A stretch of 14,255 nucleotides of DNA, from contig JAFRMD010000138.1 of assembly GCA_017430835.1 (NCBI GenBank), positions 1 to 14,255 on the forward strand, read 5' to 3'. Positions within the stretch are counted from its first letter, which is position 1. Each line of letters opens with the position of its first letter. The stretch is from Methanosphaera sp. (lineage in GTDB: Archaea > Methanobacteriota > Methanobacteria > Methanobacteriales > Methanobacteriaceae). Positions 1-8,108 of this stretch are shown one piece after another. The translations under genes were made by a program, and so were the position numbers. A model generated the notes under the pieces. It did no database searches. It was not told the DNA's origin and worked only from the letters and a program-made list of their open reading frames with translations.

Positions 1-1908
1 ATCCCCTAAATCACCCATAGTGTTATTATATATTTCTTCATCTGCTATTATGGTGAAAGTTCCAACACTGATATAATTGTCAGATGTTTTTAGTTCTATG
101 TGGTTGTCTTGGTTTATGATGAAGTTTGCAGGGGTATTATTGTAGAAGAGTGTATTACTGATTGTATTGGTTCCACCCTCATTGTATATTGCTCCCCCGT
201 ATCCATTTAGAATTTCTCTTGTTGCCTTGTTGTGTGTGAGGTTGGAGCCTGTTATGATAAGAGTACCCCAATTGTTGTATATTGCACCTCCATATCCCTC
301 ATATTCTTGTCCTGTTGCGTTGTTTTGTGTGAGTGTGCTGTTTATTATGCTTAAGGTTCCATTGTTATATATTGCACCTCCATTTTCTGCTGTGTAGTTT
401 GTTATTGTGATGTTTTTAAGTGTTAAGTTATGTTCTCGTGCTATTTGTATGAATTGGTATGTGTTTTGTCCGTTGAGTATTTGTCCGTTACCGTTTATGG
501 TGATATCTGTTGTAAATGAATCATATAATATATTGTCTGTTGCGTTGTAGTCTCCTCCTGGTTGTAGGTTTATTATGAACTTGTTATAATTGTCGTTTGT
601 TTTTTCTATTGCGGCTATTAATGATGGATAGTCGGAGACTGTTCTTGTATTGGATCGTAGGATGTATGTGTTATTGATATTGTTTGAGCCGTTGAATATT
701 AATTTTATATTATCACCCATTGGTACTATGAAATTATTAAAGTCATCGGTACCGATACCTGTGCCCTTTACTGTATCATCCACTATTATGGTGAAATTTT
801 CAACACTGATATAATTGTCGTCTGTTGTTAGTTCTATGTGGTTGTCTTGTTTTATGATGAAGTTTGCAGGGGTATTATTATAGAAGAGTGTATTGCTAAT
901 TGTGGTAGTTCCATCATTGTTGTGTATTGCTCCTCCATATCCATTTCCATTTTGTCCTTGTCCTGTTGCGTTGTTTTGTGTGAGGTTGGTGTTGTTTATG
1001 TTAAGAGTACCCCAACTGTTGTATATTGCTCCCCCGTATCCATTTGTTTGTCCTGTTGCCTTGTTTTGTGTGAGGTTGGTGTTGTTTATTTTAAGGGTAC
1101 TACCAAAGTTGTATATTGCTCCTCCCTCTCCATCTTTTTGTCCTGTTGCTGTGTTTTGTGTGAGGTTGGATTGTATTATGTTAAGTCGACCAATGTTGTA
1201 TATTGCACCTCCAATTCCAGATCCATATTCTCCTTGTCCTGTTGCTGTGTTTTCTTTGAAGTTGGAGTCTGTTATGGTAAGAGTACCATTGTTGTATATT
1301 GCACCTCCATATCCATTTTCTCCTGTTGCTGTGTTGTTTTTGAGTGTGCTGTTTATTATGGTTAAGTTTCCATTGTTGTCTATTGCACCCCCATGTTCAC
1401 CATTGCTTTCGGCATTTTTTATTGTGATGTTTTTAAGAATCACTGAAGAGCTCCTATTAATATAAAATACTTGTGTTTGGCTTCCGTCTATGGTGCTTCC
1501 GTTACCGTCAATTGTAATTGTTATTGGTTTATTAAAATCAATTCTACTTGTTACGGTATATGTTCCTTTATTTAGTGTTATTGTTGTATCTTCTGTTGCA
1601 GAATTTATTTCACTTTCAAGAGTCTCCCATGAGCTTACTGCTGTATCTTTTTTTAGGTTATTCCTGGTTTTTATCAAATTTGTATCAGATTCTTGTTTTT
1701 TATTTATTTTTTCTACTGTATTGGGATCTTCTATGTATACGCTTTGTTTTTCTTGTACTGCTACTTCATTAACTACTGGTGCATCTGTACTTATACTGTC
1801 AGATATATCAGTGTTGATGCCATCAGTATTTGTATCAGCTGCATTTGCTGCTCCTACCAGTAGTATTAGTAATGTTACCAGTAGCAGGATTATTGATTTT
1901 CCTTTCAT
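1..1908 (-). CDS. Adhesin-like protein, N-terminal part (runs off left edge)
   Basis: Reading the minus strand from the ATG at 1908, 636 codons are open to the window edge with no stop or frameshift. Residues 1-24 form a signal peptide (Lys-Gly-Lys, a Leu/Ile/Val core, then GAANA before the cleavage). An Asp/Thr/Lys linker follows to about residue 90, then two beta-helix blocks. Block one (about 108-376) holds six GGAIYN-type repeats at roughly 172, 201, 233, 262, 292 and 325, spaced 29-33 residues and often followed by NxATGQ. Block two (about 448-622) holds three more, near 509, 539 and 570. Such repeats are typical of methanogen adhesin-like proteins and related to Chlamydia polymorphic membrane protein repeats; the likely role is cell-surface attachment (inference). 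An in-frame TGA lies three codons upstream of the ATG, fixing the start; the ribosome binding site is weak (GGAATGATT). The C-terminus and any anchor lie outside the window. Confidence 0.93.
   Translation of the reverse strand, partial: MKGKSIILLLVTLLILLVGAANAADTNTDGINTDISDSISTDAPVVNEVAVQEKQSVYIEDPNTVEKINKKQESDTNLIKTRNNLKKDTAVSSWETLESEINSATEDTTITLNKGTYTVTSRIDFNKPITITIDGNGSTIDGSQTQVFYINRSSSVILKNITIKNAESNGEHGGAIDNNGNLTIINSTLKNNTATGENGYGGAIYNNGTLTITDSNFKENTATGQGEYGSGIGGAIYNIGRLNIIQSNLTQNTATGQKDGEGGAIYNFGSTLKINNTNLTQNKATGQTNGYGGAIYNSWGTLNINNTNLTQNNATGQGQNGNGYGGAIHNNDGTTTISNTLFYNNTPANFIIKQDNHIELTTDDNYISVENFTIIVDDTVKGTGIGTDDFNNFIVPMGDNIKLIFNGSNNINNTYILRSNTRTVSDYPSLIAAIEKTNDNYNKFIINLQPGGDYNATDNILYDSFTTDITINGNGQILNGQNTYQFIQIAREHNLTLKNITITNYTAENGGAIYNNGTLSIINSTLTQNNATGQEYEGYGGAIYNNWGTLIITGSNLTHNKATREILNGYGGAIYNEGGTNTISNTLFYNNTPANFIINQDNHIELKTSDNYISVGTFTIIADEEIYNNTMGDLGD
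41..945 (-). repeat. Internal duplication in the adhesin gene, two copies 738 bp apart
   Basis: The segment at about 41-210 recurs at about 779-945 with an offset of 738 bases (246 codons, so in frame). The match includes TAGTTCTATGTGGTTGTCTT at 91 and again at 829. In protein terms, residues near 336-376 and 582-622 are nearly identical and both carry SNTLFYNNTPANFII. This capping segment closes each of the two beta-helix blocks, which indicates that the gene grew by in-frame duplication of a whole block. Confidence 0.85.
935..1400 (-). repeat. Tandem ~90-base coding repeats (GGAIYN units)
   Basis: Six units of about 87-99 bases encode the GGAIYN / GTLxIxNxNLTQN / ATGQ repeat. Neighbouring units are close at DNA level: on the plus strand, TTGTATATTGC, CCTGTTGC and TTGTGTGAGGTTGG recur. 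A shorter set of the same units lies at about 175-400. This is the kind of array where unequal recombination can change copy number. Confidence 0.8.
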
Positions 1909-2286
1909 GTTAAATCATTCCATGTATTTTTTTTAGTTTTCATTCATTATTCTTGCATGAATATTGAACATAATTTTTTTTTATATGATATTAGATATTG
2001 TTTTTATTTATATTATAGTTTATATTGGGTTTTTGAGTGTAAAGCAGTGGGAAGGATTATTTCTTAATGGAGGCGTATGTTATTTTCTTTATTTGTTTAT
2101 TCATCAATAATTATTCATCCCATTATAATTTAGTCTGCTAATATTTTTTTTATATGCTTTTAATAATGGCGACTATCATGTCAAGTTGAAGTAGGAATCA
2201 TAAGTGTTTCTTATTAAAAAAGTTGGGGGTAAAGGGGTTGTTAATTATAATTATAACTATAAGAAAGACTTAAAGTATACGATATC

Positions 2287-2294
2287 TTTATATA
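2287..2294 (+). promoter_or_regulatory. TATA box of the TetR-CPBP operon
   Basis: TTTATATA is an exact match to the archaeal TATA consensus. Transcription would start about 25 bases downstream, near 2316-2318, giving a leader of about 100 bases before the TetR start codon at 2418. Confidence 0.7.
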
Positions 2295-2331
2295 GTATGA
2301 TGTTAAGAGTATTATTAAAAACAATAAAAAC

Positions 2332-2344
2332 CGACTGAAAGTCG
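2332..2344. promoter_or_regulatory. Candidate TetR operator palindrome
   Basis: CGACTGAAAGTCG has perfect 5-bp arms around a 3-base centre and is GC-rich against an A-rich background. It lies about 15 bases past the predicted transcription start, where a bound repressor would block RNA polymerase. TetR-family proteins usually bind palindromes next to their own gene, so autoregulation is the likely meaning. It could instead be a small hairpin in the mRNA leader. Confidence 0.45.
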
Positions 2345-2417
2345 AAAAAAGATTGATGAAAATATTAGGTTAATTATGATATGAAAATCCCTAAATCTTT
2401 AATTAATGGAGGCAACC

Positions 2418-3032
2418 ATGAAAAAAGGTGAAAAAAGGAAACAGGTGTTATTAAAGATTGCCTATGATATGTTTCTCACAAAGGGATATGAAAATACCCC
2501 GGTCGACGAAATCATAGAAAAAGCACAAATAGCTAAAGGCACATACTACTACTATTTCCAAAGCAAAGAACAGATGCTCGAAGAAGTCATAGACATGATG
2601 ATTGAAAATGAGACCGAAATGGCAGAACAGATTATCAGAACGGATATTTCAGTACTGCAAAAAATAGTAGGAATACTTACATCAATGAAACCTACCGAAG
2701 CAGAACAACCCATAAAAAACACACTTTTCCAAGAGGAAAATGTGTTAATGCACCACAAGGTCAGAAAAAAACTGATTGATACACTTACTCCACTTTTATC
2801 CGAAGTTATAGAAGAAGGAGTAAATGAAGGCATCTTTGAATGTGACAATATACCTGAACGTGTTAAAATGCTCCTTATCATAAGTGATGGTACATTTAAT
2901 GAAGGTACATTCAGTCAACGGGATATTGCAGTCTTCATAGACATGACTGAAAAACTTCTCGGAGCGGAAAACGGAACGATGAAGTTCATATACAATCTGA
3001 TTGATAAAACCGATATGGAGGCGGTCGAATGA
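2418..3032 (+). CDS. TetR/AcrR-family transcriptional regulator
   Basis: A 204-residue one-component repressor of the usual TetR length. The N-terminal helix-turn-helix spans about residues 10-50 and shows the family pattern: AYDMFLTKGYENTPVDEI, then AKGTYYYYFQSKEQML with the recognition helix around KGTYYYYF. Residues 60-204 would be the all-helical ligand-binding and dimer domain; its effector cannot be read from the sequence. Two in-frame ATGs exist, at 2406 and 2418. The second is chosen because GGAGG (2408-2412) sits five bases before it, while the first ATG overlaps that site. The stop overlaps the next gene's start by four bases (ATGA), so the two are translationally coupled. The repressor probably controls this operon, given the palindrome near 2332. 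Base composition is clearly richer in GC than the large gene at 9868. Confidence 0.93.
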   Translation: MKKGEKRKQVLLKIAYDMFLTKGYENTPVDEIIEKAQIAKGTYYYYFQSKEQMLEEVIDMMIENETEMAEQIIRTDISVLQKIVGILTSMKPTEAEQPIKNTLFQEENVLMHHKVRKKLIDTLTPLLSEVIEEGVNEGIFECDNIPERVKMLLIISDGTFNEGTFSQRDIAVFIDMTEKLLGAENGTMKFIYNLIDKTDMEAVE

Positions 3033-3868
3033 ACAATACAGGAAACTACAAATATAAGCCAGTACTCTTTTTTGTGCTGGCATATGTTTTTACATGGATA
3101 TTTTGGATCCCGGCAATCTATTTGCCTGAAAGCATAAGTCCATTACTCATGCTGGTAGGCCTTATGGCTCCAGCTATTGTATCTACAGTTTTCATTATGA
3201 TGTCAAAATCAGATGCACTTAAGCAGGACTTTAAGAATAAGATGTTAGGCTTTTACAAAGTAAAATGGCTGAACGTACTTTGGGCCGTAATTGTATTTGC
3301 TATTGTTATAGTCTGTTCTATCATGTTGTCACTACCTTTTGGACAGTCGCTTGGCCAGTTTTCCTTCACTGAAGGCTTTTCTTTCACTGGAGTTGGAATA
3401 GCCGGAGCATTCATTACCATTACGATTGCTTCGATAATTGAGGAAGTGGGATGGAAAGGATACTGTGAGGATTCAATCGGTAACTATATGAACTGGTTTT
3501 GGGAATCCATGATTTTTGGAGTGCTATGGTCTTTATGGCATCTTCCCTTAATCTTTATTTCGGGAACGTATCAGGCAGGACTTATGGTGAATCCTCTTTA
3601 TGTGATTAACTTTTTCGTAAGTGGAATCCCAATGGGATTTGTTATTACATGGGTCTATCTTGAAAGTGACCGTTCGATATTGGCTTGCATGATATTCCAT
3701 TTCTTCGTTAATTTCATGCAGGAGAAAATAGCGTTAACTCCAGAGACAAAGTGTCTGGAGACAATTGTGATAACTGTGCTTACAGTTATTATAATCATGG
3801 CTAAAAAAGACATGTTCTTCGAAACTAATCATGTCGGAAGACTGCTTGAATACAGTAACAGAGATTAA
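3029..3868 (+). CDS. CPBP-family intramembrane metalloprotease-like protein
   Basis: A 279-residue polytopic membrane protein with about seven or eight hydrophobic segments. It carries the conserved motifs of the CPBP (CAAX protease and bacteriocin-processing, Abi) family: EEVGWKG with E138 and E139, WSLWHLP with H171, and FHFFVN with H224 and N228. In characterised relatives these Glu and His residues hold the catalytic metal or water. Motif 1 is normally EExxxR; here the last position is Lys (K143), a conservative change. Family members mature prenylated proteins or peptides, protect against bacteriocins, or act as membrane scaffolds; the substrate here is unknown. GGAGG at 3017-3021 gives a good ribosome binding site seven bases before the ATG. 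It is co-transcribed with, and presumably regulated by, the TetR protein upstream, and it ends 86 bases from the convergent adhesin gene. Confidence 0.9.
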   Translation: MNNTGNYKYKPVLFFVLAYVFTWIFWIPAIYLPESISPLLMLVGLMAPAIVSTVFIMMSKSDALKQDFKNKMLGFYKVKWLNVLWAVIVFAIVIVCSIMLSLPFGQSLGQFSFTEGFSFTGVGIAGAFITITIASIIEEVGWKGYCEDSIGNYMNWFWESMIFGVLWSLWHLPLIFISGTYQAGLMVNPLYVINFFVSGIPMGFVITWVYLESDRSILACMIFHFFVNFMQEKIALTPETKCLETIVITVLTVIIIMAKKDMFFETNHVGRLLEYSNRD

Positions 3869-3928
3869 TAAAATAAAAAGGTTATCTGAAGATTAAATTA
3901 GATTATAACTAGTTTACAAGGATGTTTT

Positions 3929-3947
3929 AAAAAAAAGATGAAAAAAA
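3929..3947 (-). terminator. Poly-T terminator of the 915-residue adhesin gene
   Basis: Just past the minus-strand stop codon (3955-3957), the RNA-like strand shows two T tracts of seven (3941-3947) and eight (3929-3936). Runs of T are the main intrinsic termination signal in archaea. No strong hairpin precedes them. Confidence 0.6.
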
Positions 3948-3954
3948 GGGGAGT

Positions 3955-6702
3955 TTAGTTTGTAATTTTTATCACTTTTGTTGTGTTTCTTTGTGACTTG
4001 TATGCCAGTCTGTCCTGTGTTACAATCTCTATGGTCTTATAGTTGCTGTAAGATGCTATGTCAATGTTTTTGATGTTTAGTATTCCATCTGTTGAGTAAT
4101 AATACATGGCTTCTGTACCGTTTTTAAGGCTAATACCATTTACCTTAATAACACACTTGTTAGGTCCTTTAACAATGTTACCAAGGTAATCCCTGATAGT
4201 AGCAGTTAACGATAGCTTGTGAGTCTTATTGTTTACAGTAGCATTAGATATGGTAATGGTAATATTTGATCTTTCAACCTGGAAGTACGAAGTGTTTCGG
4301 AGATTTTCCTGGTAATTCTTATTATAGAAACCCGCAAGTATCGTATGATTCTTAGGCGTCATAGATTTACCATCGGTAACACCTGATAATCCCAGAGGTA
4401 TGGTGTACTTGGTGGTTGCCATACCGTTTACCACTTTTATTTTAAGCATATTGCCTTTTGAATCCTTGAGCGTGATGCCGTTTACCTTGAAGTAAACGAA
4501 CTGATTATTATATGCTGTTAGATTGGTTGATCGTTTACCGTTGGTGGTATCATATACCTTGGCAGTGATTGTTAGCACCTGTCCCTGTTTGATTGTTTTA
4601 ACATTACTTGAGACTATTATACTAGCATTACGCTGTGATATTTGTATTTTAGCTATACGGCTAGCAGAAGCGTTGTAATTGTTTGTACCGATATAATGTG
4701 CTGTTAGTTTATTAGCATTTCTCATATCCAAGTCAGGTATTATCACAGCAGTAGCCAGTCCATTTACCACTTTAACCTTAAGTGGGTTAGAACTACCAGT
4801 TAGTTTACCGTTGTCTTTTATGGTGACACCATTTAGCTTGAAGATTAGGTTTCCTTCATTGACTTTTCTTCCATATCCATCAACTACGTTTGCAGTTAAT
4901 GTTAATTTCTCTCCTATAACACTTTTGGCTGATTTTAGCATTGTAAATGTATACATTATTCCATCATTGAATATGTTATTGATGATGGTGGTATTTGCAT
5001 AATTATATATTGTACTGTTATATGGGGAGATGTTGCTGAAAATATTCATGCTTAAAGTTCCCATATGATTGATTATGGCTTCATCAGTATTTTCTGCCGT
5101 ATTTTGTTTGAATGTATTTTTCATTATTAATGCTTGTGTGTTTTTATCATATTTATATTCTATTAGATGTCCATTGTCATGTATATCCTGCAGATATTCC
5201 TTTGAATTATTTTCATCTATTGATGGATTTATCAGGTATATTGCAGATCCGTTTTCAGCATGGTTTTTTATAAAGTTGTTAAATTGTATGGTGATGTTAT
5301 ATCCAATACTATAATTGTGTATTTGGTTATATGAGTTTGTAGATATGATTGATCCATAGTATGAATAATATTTTTCACCTTCGTTGAATATGGCTCCTCC
5401 ATCATGTCTGGCAGTATTGCTGCTGAATATGTTATCTTCGATTGTTACGTTGTTTTCAGTATTGTATATTGCCCCGCCATACCATGCCTTGTTGTCTGTA
5501 AAATTATTTCTTTGTATATATGAAGTTGTATCGGTCATTGTTATAATTTCATCTTCATAATCTGTGTTTTCACTTTCAATGGCATAAGTCATGTATACTC
5601 CGGCACCTTCATATGCGGTGTTGTTTATGAAGTTGTTTTCCTTTAGGATGGTATTGCTTCCTTCTGTATGTATCGCTCCTCCTTTTGTAGCATTATTGTA
5701 TGTAAAATTGCTTTTGTTGATTGTAGTCGTGGATTTATATGTATGTATTGCTCCTCCACCTTTTTGATTCAGGTCCAGGGAGTTGTTTTTGAAATTGGAA
5801 TTGGATATGCTTAGATTATTGTATATGTTATGGATGGCTCCTCCATTATATTGTGCAATGTTATTTGTAAAGTTACATTTTAATATATTATTATTGTTTT
5901 GTATGTTGTATATTGCCCCGGCAAATTCACTGGCAGTATTGTTGATAAATTCAGTATTGGCTATTGTTAAATTGCCCCTGGTGAATATTGCTCCTCCATT
6001 AGTTGCCTCGTTGTTAATGAATTTTGAATTATATATCTCAACTGTTGTTTCGATGTCCTCAAATTCCGTGTATGCATCATAAAAGCTGGTGTCATCATCA
6101 TACCAGTAGGTTGTATATATCTCAGTATCAATATAAAGTGTTCCTCCATCTTCATATGCACGATTGTTATAGAATAATGAATTGTTAATTTTTAAATATC
6201 CTCCTTTCTTTGTCAATACCGATCCCTCATCATCATAACAGTTTGTAATGGTTATATTGTTAAGGTATAGTGAACAGTTATGATTAATAGAGAGGAAGCA
6301 ATGATTGTTTCCACGGATTGTTTTATTGTTTCCATTAATATAAATTGTTTTTATGGCTTCATTCACTTCTGTATCATCCATTAAGCTAATGTTTGATTTA
6401 ATATCTAATGTTAGATTGTCATGTGTACCTGATGTCAGCAAACTCTTTAGCGTGTTGAAGTCATTTATCCCATATGTTGTAGATTTGGCCTTAATAGTCT
6501 TATCTTTTTTCATCAATTTCTCATTCTCAGTTGAATGTTCAATTGTATCATCACCCATACAATATGTATCATATTGTGTATCTGGGATTACTTCACCATT
6601 CGTATCGGCGTTATAAGTATCATCCGATACTTCTGAGGCACTAACTATTCCCATAAACAATACTATAAGCATGGCCATCAGTGTTATTTTCTTAAGATTC
6701 AT
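3955..6702 (-). CDS. Adhesin-like protein with beta-helix repeats and Ig-like domains
   Basis: A complete 915-residue secreted protein. Residues 1-23 are a signal peptide (MNLKK, hydrophobic core, SAS). Residues about 75-560 form a beta-helix region with many Asn and GGAI-type turns (GGAIF 236, AGAIY 261, GGAIH 288 and 317, GGAIH 341, GGAIY 409, GGAIF 435), as in Chlamydia PMP-type repeats. From about 575 to the end there are three Ig-like domains, each with an FKxNGxxxKD signature (IFKLNGVTIKDNG, YFKVNGITLKDSKG, VIKVNGISLKNG). The beta-helix probably binds a partner while the Ig domains act as a stalk. No C-terminal membrane segment or sorting motif is visible, so the anchoring mode is unknown. 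The start is fixed by GAGG (6711-6714) eight bases upstream and an in-frame TGA two codons upstream. A homologous C-terminal fragment lies at 9145-9300. Confidence 0.95.
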   Translation of the reverse strand: MNLKKITLMAMLIVLFMGIVSASEVSDDTYNADTNGEVIPDTQYDTYCMGDDTIEHSTENEKLMKKDKTIKAKSTTYGINDFNTLKSLLTSGTHDNLTLDIKSNISLMDDTEVNEAIKTIYINGNNKTIRGNNHCFLSINHNCSLYLNNITITNCYDDEGSVLTKKGGYLKINNSLFYNNRAYEDGGTLYIDTEIYTTYWYDDDTSFYDAYTEFEDIETTVEIYNSKFINNEATNGGAIFTRGNLTIANTEFINNTASEFAGAIYNIQNNNNILKCNFTNNIAQYNGGAIHNIYNNLSISNSNFKNNSLDLNQKGGGAIHTYKSTTTINKSNFTYNNATKGGAIHTEGSNTILKENNFINNTAYEGAGVYMTYAIESENTDYEDEIITMTDTTSYIQRNNFTDNKAWYGGAIYNTENNVTIEDNIFSSNTARHDGGAIFNEGEKYYSYYGSIISTNSYNQIHNYSIGYNITIQFNNFIKNHAENGSAIYLINPSIDENNSKEYLQDIHDNGHLIEYKYDKNTQALIMKNTFKQNTAENTDEAIINHMGTLSMNIFSNISPYNSTIYNYANTTIINNIFNDGIMYTFTMLKSAKSVIGEKLTLTANVVDGYGRKVNEGNLIFKLNGVTIKDNGKLTGSSNPLKVKVVNGLATAVIIPDLDMRNANKLTAHYIGTNNYNASASRIAKIQISQRNASIIVSSNVKTIKQGQVLTITAKVYDTTNGKRSTNLTAYNNQFVYFKVNGITLKDSKGNMLKIKVVNGMATTKYTIPLGLSGVTDGKSMTPKNHTILAGFYNKNYQENLRNTSYFQVERSNITITISNATVNNKTHKLSLTATIRDYLGNIVKGPNKCVIKVNGISLKNGTEAMYYYSTDGILNIKNIDIASYSNYKTIEIVTQDRLAYKSQRNTTKVIKITN

Positions 6703-7189
6703 TTTTCATTCCTCATTATACCAGTTTTTTATGAATTAAAAATTCGATGTTAATATTTATCTAATTTTGTTTTATTTAATGATATGCATTTATTTCGAAT
6801 TTTTAAGTAATCACAATGTACTTTTTAACTTTGGTGTTTTTCCATCTTTATAAAGTTAGTCTTTTGATTGCTTCATTTTCCATATGAATGCTTTCATGGG
6901 ATAGTTTAAGATGTCCTGCATTTTTATTTTTTGGATAGATACAAATATTTTGGAAAACATAGTAGATATATCGGGTGTCATGAAATTTAGGCGTATCGAC
7001 CAAAATTATATGAAATTACAGGTCATATTAATGGATATTCATGGAATTCATATGCCAATAATGGGTGCAAATCCATTATAAAGACACTATCATATAAAAA
7101 AAATTTTTTTGAGTGGATAGATTAAAAAAAAGATAATATGATGCATATAAAATATGCAATAATATAAGTCAACAAATCATAATCGCTAT
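6703..7189. other. Intergenic region upstream of the adhesin gene
   Basis: No gene is seen in these 487 bases. The adhesin promoter must lie here on the minus strand. Candidates are TTTATAAA at 6847-6854, which implies a leader of about 120 bases, or a weaker TAAATATT near 6755. The right end holds the terminator of the 7190-7798 gene. A 14-bp A7T7 palindrome lies at about 7098-7111. Confidence 0.5.
7124..7158 (-). terminator. Hairpin plus poly-T terminator after the 202-residue protein gene
   Basis: TGCATAT and ATATGCA (7142-7148 and 7152-7158) form a 7-bp stem with a 3-base loop. On the minus strand it is followed by a run of eight T (7124-7131). This lies 32 bases beyond the stop codon of the minus-strand gene, in the right orientation to end its transcript. 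Confidence 0.65.
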
Positions 7190-7798
7190 CTAAGTGATTG
7201 TTTCACCTTTAACCTCTTCAATCTGATCATAAAGGAAATCCTCATCAATACCCAACTCATTAAACTTATCCTTCATATCACTGTGGACACTTAAAAATGA
7301 ATCCGCTTCCAACTTATATTCACTTGTCTTATTACCATAATCATTAATCTCCTTATTTTTATCTTCAATCAAAGATAAAGTTCTTGATGCTCCAATCTGA
7401 CCATTCTGATATTGTTCATAAATATCACAACCCTCTAACATAGTAGTATAAGTCCTATTTTCACTGTTCAAGCGATTAATCTGAATATCAATAAATTCAA
7501 TGTAAGATTTATTAGAAAGCTTAGACTTCAAATCCTGCAACATTAAAACCTCCTCTGAAGAAGTGTTAATTGATTCCAGGGTATACTCTTTAATGTCCTT
7601 ATTTGACGGTGCGGTTTGATTTCGTATTATATCACCATTAGCATCACTTTTATTTTCAACATCACTGATATTCTTAATACCATTATAGAATGTCTGTACT
7701 TCCAAATCATGCAAATATCCCGAAATGCCAATATAAGCTAGGGGAGCTATGATAATAATTAATAAAACCATAATTATCAGTTTGTTTCTCTTTTCCAT
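7190..7798 (-). CDS. Unrecognised membrane-anchored extracytoplasmic protein
   Basis: I do not recognise this 202-residue protein. It begins MEKRNK followed by one strong hydrophobic segment (residues about 7-27), so the cationic start stays inside and the rest should face outward. The remainder is hydrophilic and mostly helical, with heptad-like Leu/Ile spacing over about 82-120 (EEVLMLQDLKSKL, IEFIDIQINRLNSE) and 140-165, suggesting a short coiled coil. There are several N-x-S/T sites (near residues 43, 60, 78, 96, 114 and 156), which archaeal cells can glycosylate. GGTGAT (minus strand, 7809-7804) is the ribosome binding site and contains an in-frame TGA, so the ATG at 7798 is the start. 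It is divergent from the gene at 8109, also membrane-anchored and outward-facing. A role in the cell envelope is an inference. Confidence 0.85.
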   Translation of the reverse strand: MEKRNKLIIMVLLIIIIAPLAYIGISGYLHDLEVQTFYNGIKNISDVENKSDANGDIIRNQTAPSNKDIKEYTLESINTSSEEVLMLQDLKSKLSNKSYIEFIDIQINRLNSENRTYTTMLEGCDIYEQYQNGQIGASRTLSLIEDKNKEINDYGNKTSEYKLEADSFLSVHSDMKDKFNELGIDEDFLYDQIEEVKGETIT

Positions 7799-8108
7799 AC
7801 AATATCACCATGTGTATTTATGTGTGTTATATATGTACCTTTCAAATATTAAATGTACAAGATAACTTTCTATCTTCACAAACACATATTCATATAAGTA
7901 TTCATTTCCAAAATCTTCCTAACGTCAAATATCAAAAATAAGTATCTTTTCAAATATGGTTCTCTGTCATATTTGGTTAATTAAATGTATAACCCTATCA
8001 GAGGGGATTTAAATTAAAAATTTTAAATGTTCATAAGATAATTTTAATATACTAAGAAAATCATACTTTTAATCATAGAAATTATTCAAAAATGGGGAGT
8101 GTGATTAT
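7799..8108. promoter_or_regulatory. Divergent promoter region with an inverted repeat
   Basis: This 310-base gap drives two genes in opposite directions. For the minus-strand gene, CATATATAA (7828-7836) is a TATA candidate that would leave an almost leaderless transcript. For the plus-strand gene, TTTAATATA (8043-8051) is a candidate, giving a leader of about 35 bases. Between them, CAAATATG (7951-7958) and CATATTTG (7968-7975) are perfect 8-bp inverted arms separated by nine bases. A related TTTCAAATAT stretch appears near 7840. The repeat is a possible operator shared by the two genes. Confidence 0.45.

Larger units (their letters stand above)
1909..2417. other. Intergenic region between divergent adhesin and TetR genes
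   Basis: No convincing gene is seen in these 509 bases. The left part should hold the adhesin promoter on the minus strand; a TATA-like stretch (minus-strand ATATAAATA, around 2006-2015) is a weak candidate about 100 bases before the start codon. The right part holds the TetR operon promoter and a palindrome, listed separately. A perfect 12-bp AT palindrome (TTATAATTATAA, 2245-2256) sits about 30 bases before the TetR TATA box, but such sequences are common at this base composition. Confidence 0.6.

Noticed and set aside
838..1465. Two overlapping plus-strand open frames of 175 and 190 codons
   Set aside because: They lie antisense to the adhesin gene and only mirror its GGAIYN repeats (ATAPP-like and VVYCSS-like strings). 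The minus-strand frame has a signal peptide and known repeats.
1490..1936. 148-codon plus-strand open frame with hydrophobic character
   Set aside because: It is antisense to the adhesin N-terminus; its hydrophobicity comes from the reverse of Asn/Asp/Lys-rich codons. It has no ribosome binding site.
2406..2417. Upstream ATG for the TetR gene adding four residues
   Set aside because: This ATG overlaps the GGAGG that serves the ATG at 2418, and has no ribosome binding site of its own.
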